Shown here in pieces: positions 1 through 7,619 of a stretch of 49,759 nucleotides of DNA. The DNA lies in assembly GCA_015063895.1 (NCBI GenBank), contig SVTG01000013.1, forward strand, positions 1-49,759, given 5' to 3'. The notes beneath the pieces are model-generated. The model was not told the DNA's origin, did no database searches, and saw only the letters and a list, made by a program, of their open reading frames with translations. This stretch comes from Oscillospiraceae bacterium (GTDB taxonomy: Bacteria > Bacillota > Clostridia > Oscillospirales > CAG-272). Position 1 is the first letter of the stretch. Every line of letters starts with the position of its first letter. The translations under genes and the position numbers were made by a program.

Positions 1-83
1 TTCTGACTCTTTCCATAGTATTCTTCTGTGCAATGGCGCGATGAAGAACGTAAGCGAGAATATTGAGAGTGCTTGTCCTGTAG

Positions 84-332
84 TTATACTTTTTGAGATT
101 TCGGACAACAAGAAAGCCCATAGGCTTTGGTGTTTTGCTTGTAGAGCTGATAGAAAGCCTCAAAAGTCATATCGAGGTTTCCTGCGTTTTCGAGGAAGAA
201 GTTCTTCTCCCATTCGGCGGCTTCACGCTTGGTCTGAAAGCCTCTCTTTACTTTGCGATCTGCTTCGCCTTTCCAGTTGGTATATCTTGCGGAGACATAC
301 CACGTTCCGTTTTTGTCTTTGTAAACAGCCAT
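84..332 (-). pseudogene. Truncated tyrosine integrase (N-terminal arm-binding domain only)
   Basis: The 82-residue frame begins like Gram-positive ICE/phage integrases: MAVYKDKNGTWYVSARY, then a lysine/arginine-rich strand and a TKREAAEWEKNF segment, which together match the AP2-like arm DNA-binding domain, followed by the start of the SAM-like core-binding domain (MTFEAFYQLY). Intact relatives have about 380-400 residues with a C-terminal R-H-R-Y catalytic domain; here the family-like sequence stops at about residue 70 (NTKA) and the frame closes after 12 unrelated residues. The gene overlaps the upstream excisionase-like stop by one base (TAATG), so the two were an operon. A different frame (ATG at 121) stays open to the window edge but I do not recognise it. 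The gene is either deleted/rearranged or frameshifted; I see no catalytic residues in the window. Confidence 0.75.
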
Positions 333-538
333 TACTTTTTACCTCCTTGACGATTTACCGACTCATAGCCGTATATTTGCTCCTCAAGGTATTTTCGATT
401 GACACGACCGTTTATTGTGATGTATCCTTTCGCAGCCATTTCCTCATTCAACTTCTTAATGATTCTATATGCCTCCGACTGGGATACTCCCAACATCTTT
501 ACAACTTCATCAGCTTTAATAAACAAACATTCAGCCAT
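332..538 (-). CDS. Excisionase-like winged-helix/HTH protein of an integrated element
   Basis: Sixty-eight residues with a helix-turn-helix core (FIKADEVVKMLGVSQSEAYRIIKKLNEEM) followed by GYITINGRVNRKYLEEQIYG, a layout common in the small DNA-binding proteins that sit directly upstream of integrases in Clostridia. Such proteins bend DNA at element ends to favour excision or act as regulators. A strong AGGAGG lies 8 bases before the ATG, and the stop codon overlaps the integrase start. The position between the 3' end of guaA and the integrase fits an element end. Family assignment (excisionase versus regulator) is inferred from context; the HTH itself is visible. Confidence 0.72.
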   Translation of the reverse strand: MAECLFIKADEVVKMLGVSQSEAYRIIKKLNEEMAAKGYITINGRVNRKYLEEQIYGYESVNRQGGKK

Positions 539-885
539 GTTCTGAACCTCCTAAATCGTGATAAGGTTTCAAGTCCTTTCACTGATTCGGAATTTCAGAG
601 GGTAAAAATCAACGGTATCAACGAAAATTTTTGAAAAATTTTTGTTTGCTCCTCGTTTCATGGTGTTTCAGAGAATACGGAGAATTACAGTAAAAAAAGC
701 CCGCAAATTCGTCTTGAGAAAAACGAATTTGCGAGCTTTGAGAGACTTTGGTATTATTCTATCCCCGGATAGTGGTGGTATCAATTTGGTATCAACGAGC
801 GATTTTCGCTGATTTTTTCAAATTGCGAGAGCCAAAAACCCTTGTAATATCAAGGTTTTTTCGACTACTCAACAGCCACTTTGGG
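539..885. other. Element end between excisionase gene and guaA 3' end
   Basis: No credible gene in these 347 bases. It holds the minus-strand terminator at 692-736, a small hairpin with poly-T at 839-861 (CCTTG/CAAGG), and a repeated 11-mer GGTATCAACGA at 614-624 and 788-798, with a related GGTATCAAT at 777-785. Repeated short motifs near an integrated end resemble arm-type integrase sites, but that is inference. Confidence 0.5.
692..736 (-). terminator. Rho-independent terminator downstream of guaA
   Basis: Read on the minus strand, a 14-bp stem (699-712 with 723-736, one mismatch) with a 10-base loop is followed by seven T. It lies about 150 bases after the guaA stop and ends transcription before the excisionase-integrase genes. 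Confidence 0.8.
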
Positions 886-905
886 TCACTCCCACTCGAT
901 CGTCC
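886..905 (-). other. Candidate attachment site at guaA 3' end
   Basis: The last codons and stop of guaA (ATCGAGTGGGAGTGA on the minus strand) match the GAGTGGGA(A/G)TGA core that is known as the attB of genomic islands integrating in guaA. An excisionase/integrase pair follows within 350 bases. The partner repeat would lie beyond the left edge of the window, so the duplication itself is not seen. Confidence 0.5.
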
Positions 906-1893
906 CAACGGGCTTCGGCGTCAGGTCGTAGAGCACGCGGTTGATACCCTCCACCTCGGCGGTGATACGGGCAACGACCTTATGCAGCACCGCATAGGGG
1001 ATCTCCTCGACGGTGGCGGACATGGCGTCGGTCGTGTTGACGGCGCGGATAATAGCGGGCCAGCCCTCATAGCGGCTCTCGTCCTTCACGCCCACGCTCT
1101 TGATATCGGGCACGACCACAAAATACTGCCAGACCTTTTCGGCAAGACCGTTCTTGGCAAATTCATCACGCAGGATCGCATCTGCCTCACGCAGTGCGGC
1201 AAGACGGTCACGGGTGATGGCGCCAAGGCAGCGCACACCAAGACCGGGGCCGGGGAAGGGCTGACGGTAGACCATCGCGTGCGGCAGGCCAAGTGCCTCA
1301 CCGACCACGCGCACCTCGTCCTTGAACAGAAGCTTGACGGGCTCTACCAGCTCAAATTGCAGATCCTCGGGCAGACCGCCTACGTTGTGGTGAGATTTTA
1401 CGGCCTTTTTACCCTCTGCCTGCTTGATGCTCTCCAGAATATCGGGATAAATGGTGCCCTGCGCGAGGAAGGAAATATCCTCCTGCTTACGTGCCTCGTC
1501 GGCAAACACCTCGATAAACTCACGGCCGATGATCTTTCTCTTTTTCTCGGGGTCGCTGACACCTGCAAGCAGGTCAAGGAAGCGATCGGTGGCGTCGACG
1601 TAAATGAGGTTTGCGTTAAGCTCCTCGCCGAAGATCTTCACCACACTCTCACTTTCGTTCTTACGCATCAGACCGTGATTGACGTGTACGCAGACAAGCT
1701 GCTTGCCAATGGCCTTGATCAGCAGTGCCGCCACCACGGAGGAATCCACACCGCCCGATAAAGCGAGCAGTACCTTCTTATCGCCAACCTGTGCGCGGAC
1801 TGCCTGCACCTGCTCCTCAATGAAGCGGTCGGCCAGTGCCTTTGTTGTAATACGGGCCATATCGTCAGGCCTTCTGGCTACGTCGTATGCCAT
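886..1893 (-). CDS. guaA: GMP synthase, ATP-pyrophosphatase/dimerisation subunit (no glutaminase domain)
   Basis: Converts XMP, ATP and ammonia to GMP, the last step of guanine nucleotide synthesis in the cytoplasm. The 335 residues cover only the C-terminal half of the usual 510-520 residue enzyme: the PP-loop SGGVDSS at residues 46-52, the central SHHNVGGLPED segment, RQPFPGPGLGVR, and the dimerisation domain ending KPVGTIEWE. The N-terminal class I glutamine amidotransferase domain is missing, and this is not a truncation by the ORF call: the ATG has a perfect AAGGAGG 8 bases upstream and a consensus promoter just beyond. Either a separate GuaAa-type amidotransferase is encoded elsewhere, as in archaea, or the enzyme uses free ammonia. 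The 3' end borders an integrated element, yet the C-terminus is intact. Confidence 0.95.
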   Translation of the reverse strand: MAYDVARRPDDMARITTKALADRFIEEQVQAVRAQVGDKKVLLALSGGVDSSVVAALLIKAIGKQLVCVHVNHGLMRKNESESVVKIFGEELNANLIYVDATDRFLDLLAGVSDPEKKRKIIGREFIEVFADEARKQEDISFLAQGTIYPDILESIKQAEGKKAVKSHHNVGGLPEDLQFELVEPVKLLFKDEVRVVGEALGLPHAMVYRQPFPGPGLGVRCLGAITRDRLAALREADAILRDEFAKNGLAEKVWQYFVVVPDIKSVGVKDESRYEGWPAIIRAVNTTDAMSATVEEIPYAVLHKVVARITAEVEGINRVLYDLTPKPVGTIEWE

Positions 1894-1945
1894 TACAATT
1901 CCTCCTTTATATGTTCCTTTTTATTTTGAAAAATTTGTATGGTTT

Positions 1946-1974
1946 ATTATAACACTATTTTATTTTCTTGACAA
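1946..1974 (-). promoter_or_regulatory. guaA promoter
   Basis: On the minus strand TTGTCA (1969-1974), a 17-base spacer and TATAAT (1946-1951) lie about 50 bases before the guaA ATG. I see no purine riboswitch-like structure in the short leader. Confidence 0.75.
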
Positions 1975-2027
1975 GAGTTTTTTTGCAAGTTTTTTGATTT
2001 TTTTCTTCCTCAAATATCGCTTCTTGA

Positions 2028-2056
2028 TTGACAATACCGCATGAAAAAGCTATAAT
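2028..2056 (+). promoter_or_regulatory. Promoter of the DUF3267-holA genes
   Basis: TTGACA (2028-2033), 17-base spacer, TATAAT (2051-2056): a full consensus vegetative promoter, divergent from the guaA promoter, about 33 bases before the next ATG. Confidence 0.8.
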
Positions 2057-2089
2057 ATATGAGGATAGTACCAGAATGGGAGGCGACGC

Positions 2090-2680
2090 ATGTACGCAAC
2101 GCAACACTTGCCGGCACACTATACCGAAGCGCTGAGGATCGACTTAAAAAACAACAAACGCCAATTTTATCTGGTGTATGCCATTTCTTTTTTGATCTTA
2201 GCTGTTTTTCTTGTGCCCGTATGCTTTTTCAGACCCATTGCCCCACTTTTTGAGGGGCTGACAAGCGGCGATCCGTTGCCGGTATTTCTGCGCCTGGCTA
2301 CCCTGTGTGCAGGACTCTTTGCCTATATCGTTTTACACGAGCTGGTGCACGGCGTCTTTATCCGCATTTTTACGGGCAAGCGCGCGAGATACGGCTTTTC
2401 CCTCGCCTTTGCCTACGCTTACAGCGACTGCTATTTTACCAAATGGCCCTACCTCGTGATTGCCCTGGCGCCCGTAATATTTTGGGGCGTTATATTGGCA
2501 ATTCTTACCCCCGTGGTGCCACTTGCGTGGTTTTGGGTGGTATATATCATTCAGCTGACAAATCTTTCGGGCGCCGCCGGAGACCTGTACGTGACCGTGC
2601 GCCTGTGGCGCCTGCCGCGCCACGTGCTGATCAAGGACGACGGCACCGCCATGACGGTTTATACCGCCGCAGAACACTAA
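2090..2680 (+). CDS. DUF3267 putative membrane zinc metalloprotease
   Basis: A 196-residue membrane protein with a zincin signature HELVH at residues 83-87 inside a hydrophobic segment, the hallmark of the DUF3267 family. Hydrophobic stretches are visible at about 28-50, 70-90, 118-140 and 143-165. A conserved Asp/Asn region (LTNLSGAAGDLY) near residue 165-177 probably supplies the third metal ligand, as in related families. Substrate is unknown; intramembrane or membrane-proximal proteolysis is inferred from the motif. GGGAGG lies 6 bases before the ATG. It is followed after 16 bases by holA, apparently in one transcript. Confidence 0.75.
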   Translation: MYATQHLPAHYTEALRIDLKNNKRQFYLVYAISFLILAVFLVPVCFFRPIAPLFEGLTSGDPLPVFLRLATLCAGLFAYIVLHELVHGVFIRIFTGKRARYGFSLAFAYAYSDCYFTKWPYLVIALAPVIFWGVILAILTPVVPLAWFWVVYIIQLTNLSGAAGDLYVTVRLWRLPRHVLIKDDGTAMTVYTAAEH

Positions 2681-2696
2681 AAAAGGAGGACGCACG

Positions 2697-3740
2697 ATGG
2701 AGATCATCAAGGAAGAGGATTTCAGAAAACAGCTTGACAAGGCCGTCGGGCGCGCCTTCTTATTTTTTGGCGAAGAGGATTATTTAAAGATCGCCGCCGT
2801 CAAGGCCCTGCGCGAGCAGCTTTGCCCCGATGAGGCTATGGCCTTCTTCAACGATATCACGATCGATTATACCGACTACACCCCCGACAAGCTCCTTGAC
2901 ACGATGGCAGCGCCCCCGATGATGACCGAGGCAAAGCTCATTGTTCTGCGCGGCTTTGATTTTACCGCCACGCGTGCGGCGGAAACGGCAGAAGCGCTGG
3001 TCGAGGTGCTGGCCAATTTGCAGGAATACGACTATAACTGCGTCGTCATTTACGCAGCCGCCGAAATGTTAGACCCCGGGTACCTTCCAAAGCGCCCCTC
3101 CGCGATGCTCAAGCGCCTTGGCGAGGCGGCCACACCCGTACAATTCAGCGCCCCCACCGATGCGCGTCTCGCGCGCTGGGTCGGCAAGCATTTTGCACAT
3201 TACGGCGTGAATGCAGCACCCCCTGTTTGCGCGGAGCTGATCTCGTATGCGGGCAAGACCATGTTCGTGCTGGCAAATGAAATTGAAAAGCTGGCCGCAT
3301 GGGTAAGGGAAAACGGCAGGACGGAGGTCACAGCAGAGGATATCCGCCGCGTCAGCGTACCCGCCTCTCTGCCTGATGCCTTTGCCCTTTCAAACGCCAT
3401 TCTCGCAGGCGACGGCAAGGCGGCGCTCGCTGCCCTTGCGGTAATGAAATTTGAGCGCGTGGACCCCAATATCATTATCGGCGAGATCTCCTCTTTGCTT
3501 TTTGATATGCAGGCGGCGCGCGTGCTGTTTGCCGCAGGCAAAAATATCAAGGAGGCGGCAAGCATACTCGGCAAGCACGAATTCAAAATGGGCAAGATCG
3601 CCTCTGCCCTCTCCCATACCACTCCACAGCGCCTCGCGCGCGTGATCGAGCGCTGCGCGGAGGCTGATTTCGCCTTAAAAAACTCAGTTGGTAGCAGAAG
3701 CGATTATGCGCCGATCGAAAAGCTGATTTGTTCACTGTAA
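2697..3740 (+). CDS. holA: DNA polymerase III delta subunit
   Basis: Clamp-loader subunit that binds and opens the beta clamp. The 347 residues have the family layout: N-terminal AAA+-like domain starting with FLFFGEEDYLK, the DxMAAPPMMTEAKLIVLRG segment that is typical of HolA at about residue 65-90, and a C-terminal helical collar domain (SLPDAFALSNAILAGDGKAALAAL and a LKNSVG segment near the end). Length is normal. It has an AAAGGAGG site and follows the DUF3267 gene by 16 bases. It lacks a Walker A motif, as expected for delta. Confidence 0.92.
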   Translation: MEIIKEEDFRKQLDKAVGRAFLFFGEEDYLKIAAVKALREQLCPDEAMAFFNDITIDYTDYTPDKLLDTMAAPPMMTEAKLIVLRGFDFTATRAAETAEALVEVLANLQEYDYNCVVIYAAAEMLDPGYLPKRPSAMLKRLGEAATPVQFSAPTDARLARWVGKHFAHYGVNAAPPVCAELISYAGKTMFVLANEIEKLAAWVRENGRTEVTAEDIRRVSVPASLPDAFALSNAILAGDGKAALAALAVMKFERVDPNIIIGEISSLLFDMQAARVLFAAGKNIKEAASILGKHEFKMGKIASALSHTTPQRLARVIERCAEADFALKNSVGSRSDYAPIEKLICSL

Positions 3741-3744
3741 TTTA

Positions 3745-3772
3745 TTGACTTTTGTCAAAAGGCGTGTATAAT
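3745..3772 (+). promoter_or_regulatory. Promoter of the phosphoribosyltransferase-aspS genes
   Basis: TTGACT (3745-3750), 16-base spacer, TATAAT (3767-3772), starting four bases after the holA stop codon and 28 bases before the next ATG. Confidence 0.7.
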
Positions 3773-3800
3773 AAATAGTAGTCCATATAAAGGAGCTTTT

Positions 3801-4358
3801 ATGAAAACCTATAAAATGACCATTGCCGGGCTGGAACGTCACCTGCCCATCTGCCCCGTAAATGAAAATCTGTCGATCGGTGCCTTCGTCATTTTCGGCG
3901 ACCCCGAGCTGACGACCGCGTGCGCCAAGGCATTGCTTGAGCGCGCACCTGCCTACGATTATCTCATCTCCGCCGAGGCCAAGGGCATTCCCCTGGTGCA
4001 CGAAATGGCGCGCCTTGCCGGTAATCAGAAGTATATGCTGGCACGCAAATCCCCCAAGCTTTATATGACGGGCGTTTTGGAGGTTTCGGTGCGTTCGATC
4101 ACCACAGCGCACGACCAGAAGCTCTTTCTTGACAAAGCCGATGCGGAAATGATGCGCGGCAAGCGCATTCTGATCGTGGACGACGTGATCTCGACGGGCG
4201 CCTCGCTTTTTGCGATCGAGGAGCTGGTACGCGCCGCAGGCGGCAACATTTGCGGCCGCATGACCGTGCTGGCCGAGGGCGACGCTGCCAAGCGCGACGA
4301 TCTCATTTATCTTGAAGAATTACCGCTTTTCACCCCCGACGGCGAAGTGATGGCGTAA
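3801..4358 (+). CDS. Phosphoribosyltransferase family protein (adenine PRTase-like)
   Basis: A 185-residue type I phosphoribosyltransferase: the PRPP-binding loop VDDVISTG is at residues 126-133, preceded by the hydrophobic strand RILI and an EAKGIPL segment at 59-65 like that of adenine/xanthine PRTases. Such enzymes join a purine base to PRPP to give the nucleotide (salvage). The N-terminal half is not close enough to Apt for me to name the base used. AAAGGAG precedes the ATG; aspS starts 14 bases after the stop, so the two are probably cotranscribed. Confidence 0.8.
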   Translation: MKTYKMTIAGLERHLPICPVNENLSIGAFVIFGDPELTTACAKALLERAPAYDYLISAEAKGIPLVHEMARLAGNQKYMLARKSPKLYMTGVLEVSVRSITTAHDQKLFLDKADAEMMRGKRILIVDDVISTGASLFAIEELVRAAGGNICGRMTVLAEGDAAKRDDLIYLEELPLFTPDGEVMA

Positions 4359-4372
4359 AAAGGAGTAGTAAA

Positions 4373-6169
4373 ATGGCTGAATTTTTGACCAAAGAAGACA
4401 AAAGAACACATTACTGCGGCACACTGACCGAGGCCGATATCGGCAAGACCGTATCGGTGATGGGCTGGGTCCAGCGCCAACGCGACCTCGGTGCCCTGAT
4501 CTTTATCGATCTGCGCGACCGCACGGGCCTTTTACAGCTCGCTTTTGACGACACAACCCCCAAAACGGTATTCGAAAAAGCCTTTTCCTGCCGCGCAGAA
4601 TACGTGGTGGCCGTGCACGGCACCGTTCGCGCGCGCGGTGAGGGTGCCGTCAACCCCAACCTCCCCACGGGCAAGGTTGAGGTGTACGTGACCGAGATGA
4701 AGATCCTCAGCGCCGCACAGACCCCGCCCTTTGAGGTTTCCGACAGCAAGAAGGTCAAGGACGAAACGGCCCTGAAGTACCGCTACATCGATCTGCGCCG
4801 CCCCGAGCTGCAAAAGAATATCCGTATGCGCCATGAGCTCGCGCGCGTAGCCCGTGAGTACTACTACGAAAACGGATTTATGGAAATTGAAACACCCATG
4901 ATGATCAAGGCCACCCCCGAGGGTGCCCGCGATTATCTGGTACCCTCTCGCGTACACAAGGGCAGCTTTTATGCATTGCCCCAGTCGCCCCAGATCTACA
5001 AGCAGCTGCTGATGCTTTCGGGCTTTGACCGCTACATTCAGCTGGCACGCTGCTTCCGTGACGAGGACCTGCGCGCTGACCGTCAGCCCGAATTTACGCA
5101 GATCGACCTTGAAATGTCCTTTGCAACGCAAGAGGATATTATGGAGATGAACGAGGGCTTTATCGTACGCGCCTTCCGCGAGCTGATGGGTATTGAGCTT
5201 GAAACTCCGATGAAGCGCATGACCTATGCCGAGGCAATGGAGCGCTACGGCAGCGACAAGCCCGACACGCGCTTTGATATGGAGATCCAAAACGTCTCGG
5301 ACGTGGTTGCCGATTGCGGCTTCGGCGTCTTCAGCGGTGCTGTGCAGGGCGGCGGTAGCGTGCGCGCGATCGTTGCCAAAAACGCCGCCGCGACCCTGAC
5401 CCGCAAGGAAATCGACAAATTGACCGACCACGCCAAGGGCATCGGTGCCAAGGGGCTTGCTTATATCCGGTGGGTCGACGAGGCACCTGCCATTTCCTTT
5501 GCCAAGTTCCTGAGCGACGACGAGCAAAAGGCCCTGATCGCGGCACTTGGTCTTGAAAAGGGTGACGTTGCGCTGATCGTTGCCGATAAGAACCGCGTGG
5601 TCCTGCCCACACTCGGCGCACTGCGTAATCTCCTTGCAAGAAAGCTTGACCTCATTGACCCCAAAAAGTTCAACTTCCTTTGGATCACCGAATTTCCCTT
5701 CTTTGAATGGAATGAGGAAACCGGCGCCTGGGACGCCATGCACCACCCCTTCACCATGCCGATGGAGGAGTGCCTGCCCTACCTTGAAAGCGACCCCGGC
5801 AGCGTACGCGCCAAGGCCTACGATATGGTCCTCAACGGCACCGAGCTGCTTTCGGGCTCTATCCGTATTACCGACTGGCAGCTGCAGGAAAAAATGTTCA
5901 ATGCCCTTGGTCTTACCGCCGAGGAGATCGAGAAGAAGTTCGGGTTCCTTGTTGATGCCTACAAATACGGTGCACCGCCCCACGGCGGTTCCGGCATGGG
6001 CCTTGACCGCCTTGCCATGGTCATGGCAGGTGCTGACTCCCTGCGCGACGTCATCGCCTTCCCCAAGGTGCAAAACGCCAGCGAGCTGATGTCGGGCTGC
6101 CCTGCCCCCGCCGAGCCCAAGGCGTTGGCTGATCTTAGCATTGCCGTCATCGATACCGAGAACCAATGA
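4373..6169 (+). CDS. aspS: Aspartyl-tRNA synthetase
   Basis: Class II synthetase charging tRNA-Asp (or also tRNA-Asn if non-discriminating, which the sequence does not settle). The 598 residues match the bacterial type: N-terminal OB-fold anticodon-binding domain (GWVQRQRDLGALIFIDLRDRTG), motif 1 region, QSPQIYKQLLM, motif 2 FRDEDLRADRQPEFTQID, the bacterial GAD insertion (about residues 290-420) and motif 3 GGSGMGLDRLAMV near the end. AAAGGAG lies before the ATG. A terminator follows directly. Confidence 0.97.
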   Translation: MAEFLTKEDKRTHYCGTLTEADIGKTVSVMGWVQRQRDLGALIFIDLRDRTGLLQLAFDDTTPKTVFEKAFSCRAEYVVAVHGTVRARGEGAVNPNLPTGKVEVYVTEMKILSAAQTPPFEVSDSKKVKDETALKYRYIDLRRPELQKNIRMRHELARVAREYYYENGFMEIETPMMIKATPEGARDYLVPSRVHKGSFYALPQSPQIYKQLLMLSGFDRYIQLARCFRDEDLRADRQPEFTQIDLEMSFATQEDIMEMNEGFIVRAFRELMGIELETPMKRMTYAEAMERYGSDKPDTRFDMEIQNVSDVVADCGFGVFSGAVQGGGSVRAIVAKNAAATLTRKEIDKLTDHAKGIGAKGLAYIRWVDEAPAISFAKFLSDDEQKALIAALGLEKGDVALIVADKNRVVLPTLGALRNLLARKLDLIDPKKFNFLWITEFPFFEWNEETGAWDAMHHPFTMPMEECLPYLESDPGSVRAKAYDMVLNGTELLSGSIRITDWQLQEKMFNALGLTAEEIEKKFGFLVDAYKYGAPPHGGSGMGLDRLAMVMAGADSLRDVIAFPKVQNASELMSGCPAPAEPKALADLSIAVIDTENQ

Positions 6170-6177
6170 TATAACGA

Positions 6178-6216
6178 ACAGCGCCCCGCGTCCAATGGCC
6201 GCGAGGCGCTGTTTTA
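6178..6216 (+). terminator. aspS terminator
   Basis: Stem ACAGCGCC/GGCGCTGT with a GC-rich inner loop, followed by TTTATTT; starts 8 bases after the aspS stop. Its tail runs into the first copy of the 20-bp direct repeat. Confidence 0.75.
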
Positions 6217-6233
6217 TTTGATATGCACGTCAA
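6214..6233. repeat. 20-bp direct repeat, left copy (flanks XRE gene)
   Basis: TTATTTGATATGCACGTCAA, identical to 6753-6772, which encodes the last residues (DVHIK-stop) of mscS. On the minus strand this copy would also read DVHIK-stop, i.e. it is a duplicated mscS 3' end. Confidence 0.85.
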
Positions 6234-6290
6234 GCCGAAAACAGGCAGCGCTTATTACGATTTAACACGGCATGTGAGAAGAGCGCACCT

Positions 6291-6614
6291 TTACTCAAGA
6301 TATTCGATATATACGTCTATTAAGGCCTCCAGCGCTACACGCTGCTTCGGCGTCAAGCGCTCCAGCTTGGAGCCAAGCTGCTTGTCACCGTACAAATTTC
6401 GGGTAGAAACCGAATCACGCAAAAGATAGTCGGCAGATACGTCAAGCACCTCTACAAGCTTGATAAACACCTGCATGCTCGGCACCTTTAAGCCGCGCTC
6501 TATTTGGCTGATATATTCCAAGGTCACGTCCACACGCTCCGCAAGCTGCTCCTGCGTGAGGTGACGCTTCTTTCTATATTCCTTGATCCTATCTCCCATA
6601 GTAAGCTTATCCAT
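6291..6614 (-). CDS. XRE-family HTH transcriptional regulator
   Basis: From the ATG at 6614 (GGAG 8 bases upstream) the product is 107 residues. The Cro/C1 helix-turn-helix covers GDRIKEYRKKRHLTQEQLAERVDVTLEYISQIERG and continues through the SMQVFIKLVEVLDVSADYLL segment; the remaining 40 residues form a short C-terminal region ending in a helix rich in Leu and Tyr. An upstream in-frame start at 6665 exists but overlaps the promoter. The gene stands alone between two 20-bp direct repeats, and an inverted repeat beside its promoter suggests autoregulation. Target genes unknown. Confidence 0.85.
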   Translation of the reverse strand: MDKLTMGDRIKEYRKKRHLTQEQLAERVDVTLEYISQIERGLKVPSMQVFIKLVEVLDVSADYLLRDSVSTRNLYGDKQLGSKLERLTPKQRVALEALIDVYIEYLE

Positions 6615-6653
6615 CTCATCACTCCGTGCTGATAGTTTAAAATTCACACTATC

Positions 6654-6716
6654 ATTATAAACCATTGTGATGCCTTTTGTAACAAACTGTAAATTTCAAA
6701 ATAGAACTTACAGTTT
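6654..6716 (-). promoter_or_regulatory. Promoter and candidate operator of the XRE gene
   Basis: Minus-strand TTACAA (6677-6682), 17-base spacer, TATAAT (6654-6659). Just upstream is an inverted repeat AAACTGTAA/TTACAGTTT (6684-6692 and 6708-6716), a plausible operator for the regulator itself; the operator role is inferred. Confidence 0.6.
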
Positions 6717-6752
6717 AATATATAATAGCAAGCTATGATCGGCAGCATTGCA

Positions 6753-6772
6753 TTATTTGATATGCACGTCAA
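6753..6772. repeat. 20-bp direct repeat, right copy (mscS 3' end)
   Basis: Second copy of TTATTTGATATGCACGTCAA; here it is the genuine end of the mscS coding sequence. The copies are 539 bases apart and enclose only the XRE gene and its promoter. Confidence 0.85.
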
Positions 6773-7556
6773 ACTGCGCATAGGCGAGCTCTATCCCTGC
6801 CGCCAAAAGAGCGCCGTATACCCCCTCGGTCAACTCAAATTTTATCTGCCAATAGGCATCGGTCGGCACCCATACGCGAAGGCTCATCTGTAACGCACTT
6901 TCCCCCAAATCGGTGATCACCACCGCAGGGGCGGGATTTTTTAAGATCAGCACGTAGCTCTCAACGTGCGCCAGCACCGTCTCACGCACCCTTACCGGAT
7001 CCGCGCCATACCCCACCGAAAAATCAAGCGCCAGGCGGCGCGTAGTCTTGGCGTTGTAGTTTACGATATTCCCTGCCGCCACCGTGCCGTTTGGCAGCAC
7101 GATCACCTTGTTATCGGGGGTCTTTAATTTGGTATTGAAGACCGTGATCGTTTCAACCTCACCCGAGATCTCCCCGATCTGCACGAAATCCCCCTCGGCA
7201 AAGGGCCTTGTCATCACAAGAATGATGCCTGCGGCAACGTTAGAGAAGGTGCCTTGCAGGGCAAGCGAGATGGCAAGGGCAAAGGCCGACAGCATCGCCA
7301 GCAATCCCGTTGTGGGCACGCCCAAGGCGGTTAAAAAAACAATCGCGTAAAGCGCCCACAGCAACACCCTTGCCACCGACACCATAAAATCGCCTGCCGC
7401 GCCGCAAAGGCGCGAGCGCCGCAGCCCACGCGCGAGAAAACGCAAAAGGGCCCTCACCAAAAAGACCCCGAGGATCGCAAAGATCCCTAAAAAAACCAGA
7501 TCTCTTAGATGAGTGCCCAACCACTGCACCAATTCATGTTTGACACCTTCCAGCAC
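6753..7556 (-). CDS. Small-conductance mechanosensitive channel (MscS family)
   Basis: A 267-residue MscS-type channel that releases solutes on hypo-osmotic shock. Visible features are a first membrane segment (about 18-38), a second (about 55-80), the pore-lining TM3 rich in Gly/Ala (SAFALAISLALQGTFSNVAAGIILV, about 90-115), the beta domain RPFAEGDFVQIGEISGEVETI and PNGTVAAGNIVNY, and a C-terminal alpha/beta domain. It starts with GTG at 7556, 7 bases after a GGGGGTG site. Its 3' end is duplicated at 6214, beyond the XRE gene. Confidence 0.93.
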   Translation of the reverse strand: MLEGVKHELVQWLGTHLRDLVFLGIFAILGVFLVRALLRFLARGLRRSRLCGAAGDFMVSVARVLLWALYAIVFLTALGVPTTGLLAMLSAFALAISLALQGTFSNVAAGIILVMTRPFAEGDFVQIGEISGEVETITVFNTKLKTPDNKVIVLPNGTVAAGNIVNYNAKTTRRLALDFSVGYGADPVRVRETVLAHVESYVLILKNPAPAVVITDLGESALQMSLRVWVPTDAYWQIKFELTEGVYGALLAAGIELAYAQFDVHIK

Positions 7557-7619
7557 GAAAAGCCACCCCCGTTCCCCTTTTATTTTGGGGAAAACGGGAA
7601 AGAAGTATACACACGTATC

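Noticed and set aside
4532-6166. A 544-residue frame antisense to aspS
   Set aside because: Mirror frame of a conserved synthetase; no start signals and no recognisable domain.
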